NCBI GenBank assembly: GCA_002279825.1
Contig: NCCV01000002.1
Span: 43,148 to 107,147 of the forward strand
Length of the DNA: 64,000 nt
Direction of reading: 5' to 3'
Source: Sphingomonadales bacterium 12-68-11
GTDB lineage: Bacteria > Pseudomonadota > Alphaproteobacteria > Sphingomonadales > Sphingomonadaceae
How positions within the stretch are numbered: position 1 is the stretch's first letter; every line of letters begins with the position of its first letter. A model generated the notes under the pieces. It made no database searches. It worked only from the letters and a program-made list of their open reading frames with translations, and had not been told where the DNA came from. The translations under genes were made by a program, and so were the position numbers. Shown here in pieces: positions 22,024-30,886 of the stretch.

Positions 22024-23409
22024 TCAGACGAAGCCGAGGTTCCAGGTCGAGGGATTGTAGTTGGCGATGTTGGGCACCACCGTCAGCAGGTCGGTGTTGG
22101 AAACCCCGAACCAGCGCGCCAGCGTCGCCGCATACTGATCGACCGACATCGTCGGGATCAGCCGCCCCTGGCCGACGTCATCGGGCGTGTTGTTGCCCAC
22201 CGCCGGCGGGCTGCCGTAGAATCGCCCGCCTTGTACCGCACCGCCCAGCGCGAAGTGCATCGAGCCCCAGCCGTGGTCCGACCCGTCCTCGTTCGACTGT
22301 AAGGTGCGCCCGAAATCGGACGCAGTGAAGGCGGTCACCCTGTCCTGCACGCCGAGCGCCACCGTAGTGTCGTAGAAAGCGCGCAAGGCATCGGAGACTC
22401 GCGCCATGAGCACCGGGTGGCTCGTCGCCATCGCATCGTGCAAGTCGAACCCGCCGAGCGAGACGAAGAATACCTGCCGCTTGGCGCCGAGCTCTGCGGA
22501 GACCGAAATCATCCGCGCCACGATGCGGAGCTGGTCGGCCAGGCTGTTGCCGGTTGGGAACAACGGGAAGTTGGTCGCCGGCGCGCCCGCCAGCGCGGTC
22601 GAGACTTGCGCGTAAGTGTCGAGCGCACGCTGGCCGACTTTGGCGTGCTCGTCGCCGAACATATGACCAGCGGGCGTGCTCATCAACGAGCGCAGGGTGG
22701 TCGCGGCGGTCGCCGACCCGTAGAGCGTGGTCGCGCGGTTGAGCAGCGCGATCGGCCCGCCGCTGCCGATCGAATACTGCACTGCCGTGCGACCGGTCAG
22801 GTAGATCGCATTGCCGCTGGCGTTGATGCAGGTCAGCGCAGATGCGCCGTTGCCGCTCTGCAGCAAATCGCCCATTCGTCCGCCCCAGCCCGAAGTCGCG
22901 CCTTCCGGGTTAGAAGCTTGGAAGTAGCTCTGCTGGTCGTTGTGACTAAACAGCTTGGGCGGCAGCCGCACGCTGTTGGCCTGATAGGCGGCCTTGCTGG
23001 TCGGCTCGACCAGCGTGCCGACGTTGAGCATAACCGCCAGCTTGCCCGCGTTGAACAGCGGCAGCATCGATCCCATCGACGGGGCCAGCGCATATTGCCG
23101 CCCGCCCGCCAGCGGCACCGACGGGTTGAGCGTCGTCGCCGCCAGGTTGGCGAGCGGGTGCGCGAAACCGGGGCGCGCCGCCAGATAGGCGGCATGGCCG
23201 GCGGCATCGACCGGCGGCAGCGTATTGGCGTAGTCGTTGCCGCCGTAGAGGAACACGCACACCAGCGCCTTGTAGTCGGTCGCGGTCGCCGCGGCCGCTT
23301 CGCCGATGCCGGCAAGGCTGGTGACGAGCGGGGTCGCCACCCCGGCGAGGCCGAGCGCGCTCGACCGCTTGAGGAAGGCGCGGCGGGACTGGTTCTGGCC
23401 GATATGCAT
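22024..23409 (-). CDS. DUF1501 family Tat-exported protein
   Basis: 461 residues. The N-terminus is a twin-arginine signal (QSRRAFLKRSSALGLAGVA) ending near AAAATATD. Family motifs: LVCVFLYGGNDYANTLPP, LFSHNDQQSYFQ, and a C-terminal AFTASDFGRTL with GSDHGWGSMHFALGG, an alkaline-phosphatase/sulfatase-like fold. It starts three bases after the DUF1800 stop, and the two families habitually occur as a pair. Their biochemical role is not established; an exported enzyme-like complex is inferred. Confidence 0.88.
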   Translation of the reverse strand: MHIGQNQSRRAFLKRSSALGLAGVATPLVTSLAGIGEAAAATATDYKALVCVFLYGGNDYANTLPPVDAAGHAAYLAARPGFAHPLANLAATTLNPSVPLAGGRQYALAPSMGSMLPLFNAGKLAVMLNVGTLVEPTSKAAYQANSVRLPPKLFSHNDQQSYFQASNPEGATSGWGGRMGDLLQSGNGASALTCINASGNAIYLTGRTAVQYSIGSGGPIALLNRATTLYGSATAATTLRSLMSTPAGHMFGDEHAKVGQRALDTYAQVSTALAGAPATNFPLFPTGNSLADQLRIVARMISVSAELGAKRQVFFVSLGGFDLHDAMATSHPVLMARVSDALRAFYDTTVALGVQDRVTAFTASDFGRTLQSNEDGSDHGWGSMHFALGGAVQGGRFYGSPPAVGNNTPDDVGQGRLIPTMSVDQYAATLARWFGVSNTDLLTVVPNIANYNPSTWNLGFV

Positions 23410-23412
23410 CGC

Positions 23413-25119
23413 TTATCTCACCGTCAGGAAGTCGGGCGATGCCAGCGTCAGCAGGATCGCGATGCCGACGCGGTTGATCGGGCCGTTGGTGGCGGTGGCG
23501 GAGACGCTTTCGACCGCAGTACGGATCGCCGTCACGGTCGCCGCCGAAAGCTGCCCCGCCGCCAGCACCAGGTTGATCTCGTCGACCAGCGCGGCCGCGT
23601 CGGCCGCCTTGGTCAGGATGGCTGTGTAATCCGCCTTGGTGTCGCCCGCGCCGTTGGCGACCAGCGAGTTCATGTAGTTGACGTAGCCGACCACCGACTG
23701 CTCGTTGGTGATCTGGAACTCGGGCGCGACCAGCCCGGCGGTCGCGATCGCGGTGTTGGGCGGCGTGTATCCGGGGCGGAAGAAGTTGAATACCGTCGGG
23801 CTGCGCCCGAACGACTGGCCGAGCCGGGTCGACTGGCTCGAAGTGTCGCCGATCGCCCAGGCATTGGTCGGGGAATTGACCCCGAAGGCGCGCGCCCAGC
23901 CGGTCAGCCGCATCACCGGCTCGCGCAGCTTGCCGAACCCGTTGGCGGTGATCGCCGCATCGCTGCGCGCGTCGGTGTCGAGCAGGATCGCCCGCACCAC
24001 GGCCTTGAGGTCGCCGCGTACGCCGTTGCCGTTGTTGGCGAACACGTTCGCGATCCGGGCCACATAGGCAGGCGTCGGGTTGCTGGTCACCAGCCGCTGG
24101 ATCAGCTGCTTGGAGATGAACGGCGGGACGTTGGGATGCGCGAAGATGGTGTCGAGCGCCGCCTGCACCGCGGCCATCCCGCCGCCGGTCGTGCTGGTCC
24201 CCAGGAAATTGGCCGTCCCGGTCTCGTTGATGCCGGCATTCATCACCAGCGGCATGCGGTACCGGTCGGGGGTCTCGTTGTTGCTGTTGGCGAGCGACAG
24301 CCCGGTGAACACCCGCGCCAGGCCCGCCACGTCGGCCTGGGTATAAGTCTCGACCGGGCGTCCGTTCACCAGCCGCACGGTGCCGTCCATTTCGAGCTGG
24401 TAGAGCCCGATCGTGAACAGTTGCAGGATCTCGCGGGCATAGTTCTCGTCGGGCACTGCGCCATTGCGCGCCTTGCGATTGCCGAGGAAGGTCACGAACG
24501 AGGCCATCGCCGCATTGGTGGTCATCGCCTCCATCAGCGTGCGGAAATTGCCGAACGCGTTGTCGAGCAGCACGTCGACATAGGCGGCCATCGCGAACTG
24601 CCGCCACGACAGGTTGATGCCGTCGATCCCGACCGCGAGGATGTCGAGCAACGCCATGCCGACCCGCTGGCGCAGCTGGTCCGGCGCGGTGATCAGCGTG
24701 CGCCACATCGTCGGATCGAACCCGGTGGTGCCGTCGCGGTTCGCGACTACCGCGTAGCCGTTGTCGACCAGCCACTGCCAGTGCGATCCGGCCCGCGGCG
24801 TGGCCAGTTGATCGTCGACCCAGCCGGTGATCCCGCGCGTCACGACCCCGTCGATCGAGGCGCGGGTCGCGCCCATGGTGGCCTGCGCGAGCAGCCGGCT
24901 GGCCTGCGTGGCGGTCGGCGGCGGAGGCGGGGGAGGCGCCGGCGTGCCCCCGCCGCCCGCCGGGCCCGAACCGCTATCGCCGCCGCCGCAGGCCGCGAGC
25001 AGCCCGGTGGCCGCGAGCGCGCCGGCGGCCCGGCCGAGGCCCAGCGCGGCATCGCCCGCCGTCTCCGCATCGGGCAGCGGCCGCACCTGCGCTTCAACCG
25101 CGTCCATCGTCTCGGACAT
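23413..25119 (-). CDS. DUF1800 family lipoprotein
   Basis: 568 residues from MSETMDAVEA. A lipobox-like LLAACGGG around residue 45 is followed by a Gly/Pro-rich linker of eight consecutive prolines. The DUF1800 domain then begins with ASRLLAQATMGATRASID and includes YAREILQLFTIGLYQLEMDG, FISKQLIQRLVTSNPTP and a PTVFNFFRPGY ending. The start choice discards 22 upstream codons. It is paired with the DUF1501 gene, so both products likely work together outside the cytoplasm. Confidence 0.87.
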   Translation of the reverse strand: MSETMDAVEAQVRPLPDAETAGDAALGLGRAAGALAATGLLAACGGGDSGSGPAGGGGTPAPPPPPPPTATQASRLLAQATMGATRASIDGVVTRGITGWVDDQLATPRAGSHWQWLVDNGYAVVANRDGTTGFDPTMWRTLITAPDQLRQRVGMALLDILAVGIDGINLSWRQFAMAAYVDVLLDNAFGNFRTLMEAMTTNAAMASFVTFLGNRKARNGAVPDENYAREILQLFTIGLYQLEMDGTVRLVNGRPVETYTQADVAGLARVFTGLSLANSNNETPDRYRMPLVMNAGINETGTANFLGTSTTGGGMAAVQAALDTIFAHPNVPPFISKQLIQRLVTSNPTPAYVARIANVFANNGNGVRGDLKAVVRAILLDTDARSDAAITANGFGKLREPVMRLTGWARAFGVNSPTNAWAIGDTSSQSTRLGQSFGRSPTVFNFFRPGYTPPNTAIATAGLVAPEFQITNEQSVVGYVNYMNSLVANGAGDTKADYTAILTKAADAAALVDEINLVLAAGQLSAATVTAIRTAVESVSATATNGPINRVGIAILLTLASPDFLTVR

Positions 25120-25245
25120 CGCAGACCCCGTCCAGCCGCCGCCCCCCTGGCGACGGACCCGCAATCGGCCCCGAACAGTTACCACCGCCTTACGCCGCAG
25201 GCTGAGGGGGGTGTTAACTATCCGATATGTGGCACCCTGCCGCGC

Positions 25246-25530
25246 TCAGGCGGCCGCCGCCAAGGCGACAGCATCGGGACCCGCAGGATAGCGCAAGCGA
25301 TCCGACGCATCGTGCACAGCCGCCCAGATCGCTTCCGCCACGTCCGACTCGGCGGTCACCAGAGCGGGCTGGGCGAATGCCGTGAGGATCGGCTGCGCGA
25401 ACACCGCGTAGGCTTCGGGTATTACGTCTTCCAGCCGCAAATCGGTGTTCTGGCTGAAGCGCGTCGTCGGGCCATAGCCGGGCTCGACCAGCTTCAGGTG
25501 AACGCCGCCGTTGGACACCGCGGTCGATCA
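25246..25530 (-). pseudogene. C-terminal remnant of a short-chain dehydrogenase/reductase
   Basis: About 90 residues in frame read GGVHLKLVEPGYGPTTRFSQ and continue to PAGPDAVALAAAA, which is the C-terminal third of a classical SDR: the substrate-loop side after the catalytic Tyr. The Rossmann fold and the YxxxK site are absent. Sequence immediately upstream shows no SDR similarity in any frame I read, so the 5' two-thirds appear deleted. No ribosome site precedes it. Probably decayed and not functional. Confidence 0.7.
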
Positions 25531-25558
25531 TCAGTGGAAGCCTCGACAGTCGGGGTGG

Positions 25559-26086
25559 TCAGCGGCCTGATGCCGGCGCCGGCTTCGGATTGACCATAAT
25601 GACTGGCGGGAGCCGCAGCGAGTTGGGCGAGTAGCCCGACGCACGCGCGATCAGGACCATCCAGGCTGTGCCCCTGCGGAAAGCCATGCCGAGCAGGATT
25701 TGCTTTTCATCGAAAACAACAGTGCGATTGGCAGCAACCCACTCTTTCCAACCCTTGGTATCGGGTAGGGGATTGGCAAGGCGGGGCGATTGCTCTGGGT
25801 CCTCGCCCAATTTCTCCCACGCCTTGGTCGTGGCTTCCGAGGCATCTGCGGCGGTTGGAATGTACACGTTCACGATAGCCAAATCCCCTTCGGGCGGCGT
25901 GTACATCCAATTGCCTTTGAAATTGCTGGCCATCCAGAGATTCGGAATGCGAAGCGATATACTCCCTGTGGATTCATTTTCCGCACTATCCGATGCCTGA
26001 TCCGCCGCGGCTTGAAGGAATGGGGCGGTCATCATCAGCCCCGCGCTCAACGTTGCTACGCCTCGAAGGCGACCCGATGTGGCCAT
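25559..26086 (-). CDS. Hypothetical exported protein
   Basis: 175 residues with an N-terminal signal sequence (LRGVATLSAGLMMTAPFLQAAAD) and an apparently soluble C-terminal domain (MASNFKGNWMYTPPEGDLAI, GWKEWVAANRTVVFDEKQIL). A strong ribosome site (AGGGGGAT) precedes ATG 26086. I recognise no family. Codon use is less GC-skewed than its neighbours, so it and the adjacent SDR remnant may mark a small insertion or deletion site. Confidence 0.75.
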   Translation of the reverse strand: MATSGRLRGVATLSAGLMMTAPFLQAAADQASDSAENESTGSISLRIPNLWMASNFKGNWMYTPPEGDLAIVNVYIPTAADASEATTKAWEKLGEDPEQSPRLANPLPDTKGWKEWVAANRTVVFDEKQILLGMAFRRGTAWMVLIARASGYSPNSLRLPPVIMVNPKPAPASGR

Positions 26087-26162
26087 TTCATCCCCCTACT
26101 GCCCGCGCACTCACTTACTATTCACTTGCTATGAGGCGAGGCCCCCGCAAGGCAATCGCCAT

Positions 26163-27113
26163 TCACAATCCCGCAGCGGCTAGCCGGTCCAGTTGGTCCT
26201 GGCTCAGCTCCAGCCCGAGCGCTTCAAACTGGATGTCGAGCTGCGCCGGCTCGCGTGCGCTGGCGATGGGCGCGGCCACGCCGGGCTGCTTGAGCAGCCA
26301 GGCCAGCGCGATCGCGCCGTGGCTGGCGCCGGTCTCGGCGGCGACCGCGTCTAGCGCCGGGAGGACGGTCAGCCCCTTGTCGAAGAACCGCTCGATGCTC
26401 GATCCGCGGTTGTGGCGCGCGAGATCCTCGCGCGTCCGGTACTTGCCGGTCAGGAACCCGGCGGCGAGCCCGAACCACGGCAGCATGGCAATGCCCTGGC
26501 CGGCACACAGCGCCTGGAGGTCGGGGCCATAGGCCGCGCGCTCGACCAGGTTGTATTCGTTCTGTAGGATCGTGAAGCGCGCCGTCCCATTGGAATGTGA
26601 TGCCGCGTTGAGCGCGGTAAGCCGCTCGGCCGTATAGTTCGACGCGCCGAGTTCGCGCACGAGGCCCTGTTGGACCAGCGTGCCGAAACCCTCGGCGGCT
26701 TCCGCGAGCGGTGTCGCAGCGTCGTCCCGGTGCGCGTAATAGAGGTCCACATAGTCGGTCTTGAGCCGTTCAAGGCTTTTGTGCAGCTCTTCTGCAACCT
26801 TGCGGGCACTTAAGTCGCCGGCTGCGCCATTCATCCCGGTCTTCGTCGCGATCCGCATTTCAGCGCGAACGCCGCGCGATTTCAGCCACTTGCCGATCAC
26901 CAACTCGCTTTCGCCGCCCTCGTGGCCCGGGACCCACACCGAGTAGCCCTGCGCGGTATCGACCATCCGCCCGCCGGCTTCGTAGAACCGGTCGAGCACC
27001 GCGAAGCTGGCATGCTCGTCGGCGGTCCAGCCCAAGACATTGCCGCCGAGGACCAGCGGGATTCCGGCGATCGACCAGTGACTTGCGCTGACCTGAGCTT
27101 GTCCAACGGTCAT
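26163..27113 (-). CDS. Aldo/keto reductase
   Basis: 316-residue AKR-superfamily oxidoreductase. The tetrad is visible: Asp and Tyr in [14 protein letters not shown], Lys in [10 protein letters not shown], His in [14 protein letters not shown]-site residues occur near [14 protein letters not shown]. It differs from the AKR at 3111. Its ATG overlaps the ribH stop by four bases, so it is the third gene of a ribB-ribH transcript. A link to flavin metabolism is only inferred from that coupling. Confidence 0.88.
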   Translation of the reverse strand: MTVGQAQVSASHWSIAGIPLVLGGNVLGWTADEHASFAVLDRFYEAGGRMVDTAQGYSVWVPGHEGGESELVIGKWLKSRGVRAEMRIATKTGMNGAAGDLSARKVAEELHKSLERLKTDYVDLYYAHRDDAATPLAEAAEGFGTLVQQGLVRELGASNYTAERLTALNAASHSNGTARFTILQNEYNLVERAAYGPDLQALCAGQGIAMLPWFGLAAGFLTGKYRTREDLARHNRGSSIERFFDKGLTVLPALDAVAAETGASHGAIALAWLLKQPGVAAPIASAREPAQLDIQFEALGLELSQDQLDRLAAAGL

Positions 27114-27529
27114 GCGAACCGCTCCCGCAATGCCATGAGCGCCAGCGCCGCTTCGGCCGCCCCGCCGCCCTTGTCGGCTTGCGCCGGATCGGCCCGGACC
27201 AGCGCCTGCGCTTCGTTCTCCACGGTCAGGATGCCGTTGCCGACCGCCAGCCCGTCCAAGGTCAACGCCATGATCCCACGCGCCGATTCTCCGGACACGA
27301 TTTCAAAGTGATAGGTCTCGCCGCGGATAACCACTCCGAGCCCGACGAAGGCCTCGTAGCGCCCGCTTTCGGCGGCAAGGGCGATCGCCGCCGGCACCTC
27401 GAGCGCGCCGGGCACGGTCAGAACTTCCACCGAGTGTCCTGCCCGCTCCAGCACGCCGCGCGCGCCTGCGATCAGCAAGTCGTTGAGATGCGCATAGAAC
27501 CGCGCTTCGACGATCAGCACAGTGGCCAT
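27110..27529 (-). CDS. ribH: 6,7-dimethyl-8-ribityllumazine synthase
   Basis: 139 residues forming the penultimate step of riboflavin synthesis: condensation of 5-amino-6-ribitylaminouracil with 3,4-dihydroxybutanone-4-phosphate. Signatures: [31 protein letters not shown] containing the catalytic His, and [16 protein letters not shown]. The start ATG 27529 overlaps the ribB TGA by one base (TGATG), so the two are coupled, matching adjacent steps of the pathway. Confidence 0.95.
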   Translation of the reverse strand: MATVLIVEARFYAHLNDLLIAGARGVLERAGHSVEVLTVPGALEVPAAIALAAESGRYEAFVGLGVVIRGETYHFEIVSGESARGIMALTLDGLAVGNGILTVENEAQALVRADPAQADKGGGAAEAALALMALRERFA

Positions 27530-28836
27530 CACAGGCTCCCTTCGGGCCCGATCGGCCGCTCGCCGACGATCGACAGGCCGTAACCTTCCAGCCCGACCAG
27601 CGCGTGCCGCGTGTTGGTCAGCAGCACCATGTCCTGCACGCCGAGCTCGGCGAGGATCTGCGCGCCGACGCCGTAGTCGCGCTGTTCGGACGGTTCGCCG
27701 CTCATGTCCTCGTCCGGCTCGGGCTTGCCGAGCGCGCCTATCGCGGCGCTGGCGTGGCCGGGGGCGGGGCGGTTGATCAGCACCACCACGCCCGCGCCTT
27801 CCGCGCCGATGATCCGCATTGCGCCTTCGAGCAGGCCCTGCCGCTCGGTCTCGCGCGCGAACACGTCGTCGAAGATCGATAGGGCATGCATCCGCACCAG
27901 CGTGGGCCGGGCGGGATCGATGTGGCCTTTGACCAGCGCCATCGTCTCGCCCCGGGTGGCCTTGTTGTAGAACGCGAGCGCACGCCAGTCGCCGCCCCAG
28001 CGGCTGGCGAAGCGGCCTTCGGCGCGCAGTTCGACGAGGTGATCATGCTTGCGGCGATAGGCGATCAGGTCGCGGATCGTGCCGATCTTGAGGCCGTGGC
28101 GGCGCGCGAAGGCGATCAATCCGTCGAGCCGCGCCATCGAGCCGTCCTCGGCCATGATCTCGCAGATCACGCCCGAGGGGTTGAGCCCGGCCAGGCGGGC
28201 GATGTCGACGGCCGCTTCGGTATGCCCGGCGCGGACCAGCACGCCGCCCTCGCGCGCGACCAGCGGGAACACGTGGCCGGGGCTGACGATGTCGTCCGCT
28301 CCGCGCGCGGCATCGATCGCGACCGAGATGGTGCGCGCGCGGTCGCCGGCGCTGATCCCGGTGGTCACACCCTCGCGCGCCTCGATCGAGGTAGTGAAGG
28401 CGGTTTCCATGCGGCTGCGATTGGTGCGGCTCATCGGCGCAAGGCCGAGCGCCTCGACTCGTGCCGCGGTCAGCGCCAGGCAGATCAGCCCGCGGCCGTG
28501 AGTGGCCATGAAGTTAATCGCATCGGGTGTCGCCATCTGCGCCGGGATTATCAGATCGCCCTCGTTCTCGCGGTCCTCGTCATCGACCAGCACGAACATC
28601 CGCCCGTTGCGCGCTTCCTCGATGATCTGCTCGATCGGCACCAGCACCGGCGAGGTTTCGTTCTCGGCCAGGAACCGCTCCAGCTTGCCGAGCGTGTCCG
28701 CAGTCGGGTTCCAGCTCTCCTCGCCGCACTCGCGCAAGGTATTGGCATGAAGCCCCGCGGCACGCGCTAGCCCGGCGCGTGTCATGCGCCCTTCAGAAAC
28801 TAGTTTTCTCACATGATCAATAACTAAAGACGACAT
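27529..28836 (-). CDS. ribB: 3,4-dihydroxy-2-butanone-4-phosphate synthase with N-terminal HTH and degenerate GTP cyclohydrolase II domain
   Basis: 435 residues in three parts. Residues about 14-60 look like an XRE-type helix-turn-helix ([17 protein letters not shown], then [14 protein letters not shown]). Residues about 70-275 are a complete RibB domain ([55 protein letters not shown]). The C-terminal part is RibA-like but lacks the three zinc-binding cysteines (the SECxxGD...CDC region reads [17 protein letters not shown]) and the catalytic RxxGRGIGL loop, so it should not hydrolyse GTP. This is the RibBX-type layout, with an added DNA-binding-like head. The start at 28836 has a GAGG site within the preceding codons. 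Confidence 0.93.
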   Translation of the reverse strand: MSSLVIDHVRKLVSEGRMTRAGLARAAGLHANTLRECGEESWNPTADTLGKLERFLAENETSPVLVPIEQIIEEARNGRMFVLVDDEDRENEGDLIIPAQMATPDAINFMATHGRGLICLALTAARVEALGLAPMSRTNRSRMETAFTTSIEAREGVTTGISAGDRARTISVAIDAARGADDIVSPGHVFPLVAREGGVLVRAGHTEAAVDIARLAGLNPSGVICEIMAEDGSMARLDGLIAFARRHGLKIGTIRDLIAYRRKHDHLVELRAEGRFASRWGGDWRALAFYNKATRGETMALVKGHIDPARPTLVRMHALSIFDDVFARETERQGLLEGAMRIIGAEGAGVVVLINRPAPGHASAAIGALGKPEPDEDMSGEPSEQRDYGVGAQILAELGVQDMVLLTNTRHALVGLEGYGLSIVGERPIGPEGSL

Positions 28837-28850
28837 GGTCAGCCTCATTC

Positions 28851-28891
28851 ACATCACAGTGTGATGTATGAGAATCGCAAACACATTGCAA
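28851..28891 (-). promoter_or_regulatory. Predicted ribB promoter overlapped by a 17-bp perfect palindrome
   Basis: On the minus strand TTGCAA (28891-28886), a 17-base spacer and TACATC (28868-28863) make a plausible sigma-70 promoter for ribB, with initiation expected near 28856 and the ATG at 28836. ACATCACA-G-TGTGATGT, a perfect inverted repeat at 28851-28867, covers the -10 box and the start point, the classic place for a repressor operator. The short leader leaves no room for an FMN riboswitch. The same gap must also serve the divergent flavin reductase gene. Confidence 0.55.
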
Positions 28892-28923
28892 GGGGAGGGT
28901 TGCGCCCACCCCCGCTCCACCCC

Positions 28924-29451
28924 ATGACCCCAAGCGTGACCGAGCCCGCACCGACTCACTCCGCGCTGCTGGAAACCTATCGCGCGGCGATGCGTCACGT
29001 CGCGGGGACGGTCTATGCGGTGACCACCGCGCAAGGCGGCGAGCCCTGCGGGATTCTTGCCACCGCGGTGAGTTCGCTAAGCTTCGATCCGCCCTCGCTG
29101 CTCGTCTGCATCAATCAGGCAGCCTCGCTGCATGGCCCGCTGGCCTCGGCCGAGACGTTCTGCGTCAATGTCCTCGGCCTCGGCAATCGCGATGTCGCCG
29201 AACAGTTCGCGCAGGGGCGCGGAGAGGAGCGCTTCGGCGTCGGCGAATGGGAACAGTGGCACGGGCTGCCAGTGCTGGCGACCGCGCAATCGAGCTTCGT
29301 GTGCCGCCGCGCGCATCGCCATGATTTCGGCACCCATACGATCTTCATCGGCGAACTGCTCGCCGCGCGCCACCGCCCGCACGCCGCGCCGCTCACCTAC
29401 TACGACCGAAACTATATCGATATCAGCCACGCGCCCGCCTGCCCGGCGTGA
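28924..29451 (+). CDS. Flavin reductase family protein (FMN-binding)
   Basis: 175 residues from MTPSVTEPAP. The flavin-reductase-like split-barrel fold shows YRAAMRHVAGTVYAVTTAQG, VSSLSFDPPSLLVCIN, HGPLASAETFCVNVL and HTIFIGELLAAR. Such proteins use NAD(P)H to reduce FMN for a partner oxygenase. An alternative start at 28864 (MYENRKHIAR) would place its N-terminus over the palindrome; neither start has a good ribosome site, though AAGGGGAGG lies between them. It is divergent from ribB, so flavin supply and flavin use meet at one control region. Confidence 0.85.
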   Translation: MTPSVTEPAPTHSALLETYRAAMRHVAGTVYAVTTAQGGEPCGILATAVSSLSFDPPSLLVCINQAASLHGPLASAETFCVNVLGLGNRDVAEQFAQGRGEERFGVGEWEQWHGLPVLATAQSSFVCRRAHRHDFGTHTIFIGELLAARHRPHAAPLTYYDRNYIDISHAPACPA

Positions 29452-29458
29452 CCGCGGA

Positions 29459-30436
29459 TCACTCGAACGGTGCGTCGCGCCGAGCGAGCAGGTGGCCCGG
29501 CCAGGTGGGAGCGGCACCCCCCGCAAGATACTCGGCCACTTCGCGTTCGACGAGCTGCGCGCGCGCTTCGGGCGAGGGGTAGGTGCTGCTGCGCAGAACG
29601 CCGCGCCCCGCCCGGCGGCCCAAGCTGCTGCGCCAGAACCCGGGGGCGATCGCGGGATCGTATCCGGCATTGGCCAGCAAGTGCACCGACAGCCGATCGG
29701 CCTCGACTTCGACCTGGCGGTTGTACTGCTGGTTGCGCCCCAGCTCGCCGAAAAACCCCTTCACCACGCCCGCTTCCTCCAGCCGGCGACGATGCTCGAG
29801 CACCACATGCGCCAGTTCGTGCGCGAAAGTGACTGCGAGTTCGGCGTCGCTGGCGGCGGCGGCGAGGCCATAGCTGATCTGGATGACCCGGCCATCGGAG
29901 CGCGCGTTCAGCCCGTTCCCCGCCGCGATCTCGACCAACGCGCGGCATGCTGGGCGCGCCGGTAGCGTCACCACCCGCTCAGTGCCGCCCCGCGTGATGG
30001 TCACCGCGAGCGGAGCGTCCACGGGCTGATCGGCCAACACCGCGAACACCGCATCGCGCAGCGGCGCGCCGGTTTCGGGATCCGCGCGCAAGTCTGCCAC
30101 GCGCGTCCGTCCGACCGCGACCAGGCCGTCGCCCGCGCGCAGCTCCGAGGCTGCCGGCGATTCGGCGACCACTCCGGAGATCGCCACCGGTCCGTTGGCA
30201 AAGTAGTCGCCGGTATCGGAACGGTACTGGTCGCGGCTGTGGATAAGCATGCCTGTCGCAGGCATCAGCCGCCGGCAGAGCGCCCGATTTGCGCCCATGA
30301 GGCGCTCAGCAACGACCGCCAGACGCACGTCCTGGCCCAGCAGCGCCGCAACCCGGTCATCGACCTGGGCCGCTGACTGTTGCCCCCACGCAACTGCCAT
30401 GAGGGCAATCACCAGCTTGACCGAACGTTTCATCAT
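29459..30436 (-). CDS. Exported M48-family metallopeptidase with PDZ-like domain
   Basis: 325 residues with a Sec signal (VKLVIALMAVAWGQQSAAQ). Residues about 83-160 resemble a PDZ domain (AISGVVAESPAASELRAGDG). The M48 zinc site HELAH is at residues 206-210 and the third ligand lies in VEVEADRLSVHLL near residue 245. The family comprises periplasmic or membrane-associated proteases such as BepA and LoiP that maintain the envelope. The start is ATG 30436 or 30433; the ribosome site is weak. It is convergent with the flavin reductase gene. Confidence 0.88.
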   Translation of the reverse strand: MMKRSVKLVIALMAVAWGQQSAAQVDDRVAALLGQDVRLAVVAERLMGANRALCRRLMPATGMLIHSRDQYRSDTGDYFANGPVAISGVVAESPAASELRAGDGLVAVGRTRVADLRADPETGAPLRDAVFAVLADQPVDAPLAVTITRGGTERVVTLPARPACRALVEIAAGNGLNARSDGRVIQISYGLAAAASDAELAVTFAHELAHVVLEHRRRLEEAGVVKGFFGELGRNQQYNRQVEVEADRLSVHLLANAGYDPAIAPGFWRSSLGRRAGRGVLRSSTYPSPEARAQLVEREVAEYLAGGAAPTWPGHLLARRDAPFE

Positions 30437-30556
30437 CGACACAACTACGGCCGTCGCAATCTTAAGAAAACCGCAAACTTTGCATTGCATTGGGCTTGTG
30501 ACGCAGGCGTGCGACCCGCGCTTCGAACGACTGGTCGATGAAGCGTTGGGGTAGGG

Positions 30557-30584
30557 TTGACGAGGAAGCAGGTCGTGTTATGGC
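30557..30584 (+). promoter_or_regulatory. Predicted sigma-70 promoter of the small membrane-peptide gene
   Basis: TTGACG (30557-30562), a 16-base spacer and TATGGC (30579-30584) lie about 27 bases before ATG 30612. The -35 box is close to consensus; the -10 is moderate. The isolated position of the gene downstream supports a dedicated promoter. Confidence 0.45.
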
Positions 30585-30611
30585 GCGGCCGAAGTAATGG
30601 AAGGGCAGGCA

Positions 30612-30830
30612 ATGGTTATTCGCAAAGTTCTCGCCGGTCTCGCTGCTGCGGGTCTGGTTTTCGGTTCGACGGCTGCCGCCGCTGCTCCGTCCGACGCTCG
30701 CACCGGTTCGCCGGTTGGTGAAGCCGAAGGTCTGAGCACGTTCGCGATCATCCTCGGGCTGCTGATCATCGCCGGTGTTATCGGCGTGATTGCGTCCGAC
30801 AATGGCGAAGATCTGCCGGCCAGCCCGTAG
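30612..30830 (+). CDS. Small exported or single-span membrane peptide
   Basis: 72 residues from MVIRKVLAGL. A signal-like N-terminus (VLAGLAAAGLVFGSTAAAAAP) is followed by a short polar linker and one membrane segment (TFAIILGLLIIAGVIGVIAS) with a short acidic tail. The start at 30612 is favoured over 30597 because GGAAGGGCAGG then forms a ribosome site at good spacing. It has its own promoter and a strong terminator. I recognise no function; small proteins of this design are frequent in sphingomonads. Confidence 0.8.
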   Translation: MVIRKVLAGLAAAGLVFGSTAAAAAPSDARTGSPVGEAEGLSTFAIILGLLIIAGVIGVIASDNGEDLPASP

Positions 30831-30856
30831 TCTCGTTCGGCAATTCGGATTTGACG

Positions 30857-30886
30857 GGCGGCGGAGAGTAACTCTTCGCCGCCTTT
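30857..30886 (+). terminator. Rho-independent terminator after the small peptide gene
   Basis: GGCGGCGGAGA-GTAAC-TCTTCGCCGCC forms an 11-base-pair GC-rich stem with one G-T pair, directly followed by TTT. It lies 27 bases after the stop at 30830, the clearest intrinsic terminator in the window. Confidence 0.8.

Noticed and set aside
22417-25593. 1058-codon plus-strand frame over the DUF1501/DUF1800 genes
   Set aside because: Both genes on the other strand have signal peptides and family motifs; this frame has neither a ribosome site nor recognisable domains.
28837-28923. FMN riboswitch before ribB
   Set aside because: The predicted leader is about 20 bases and the conserved RFN elements are absent.
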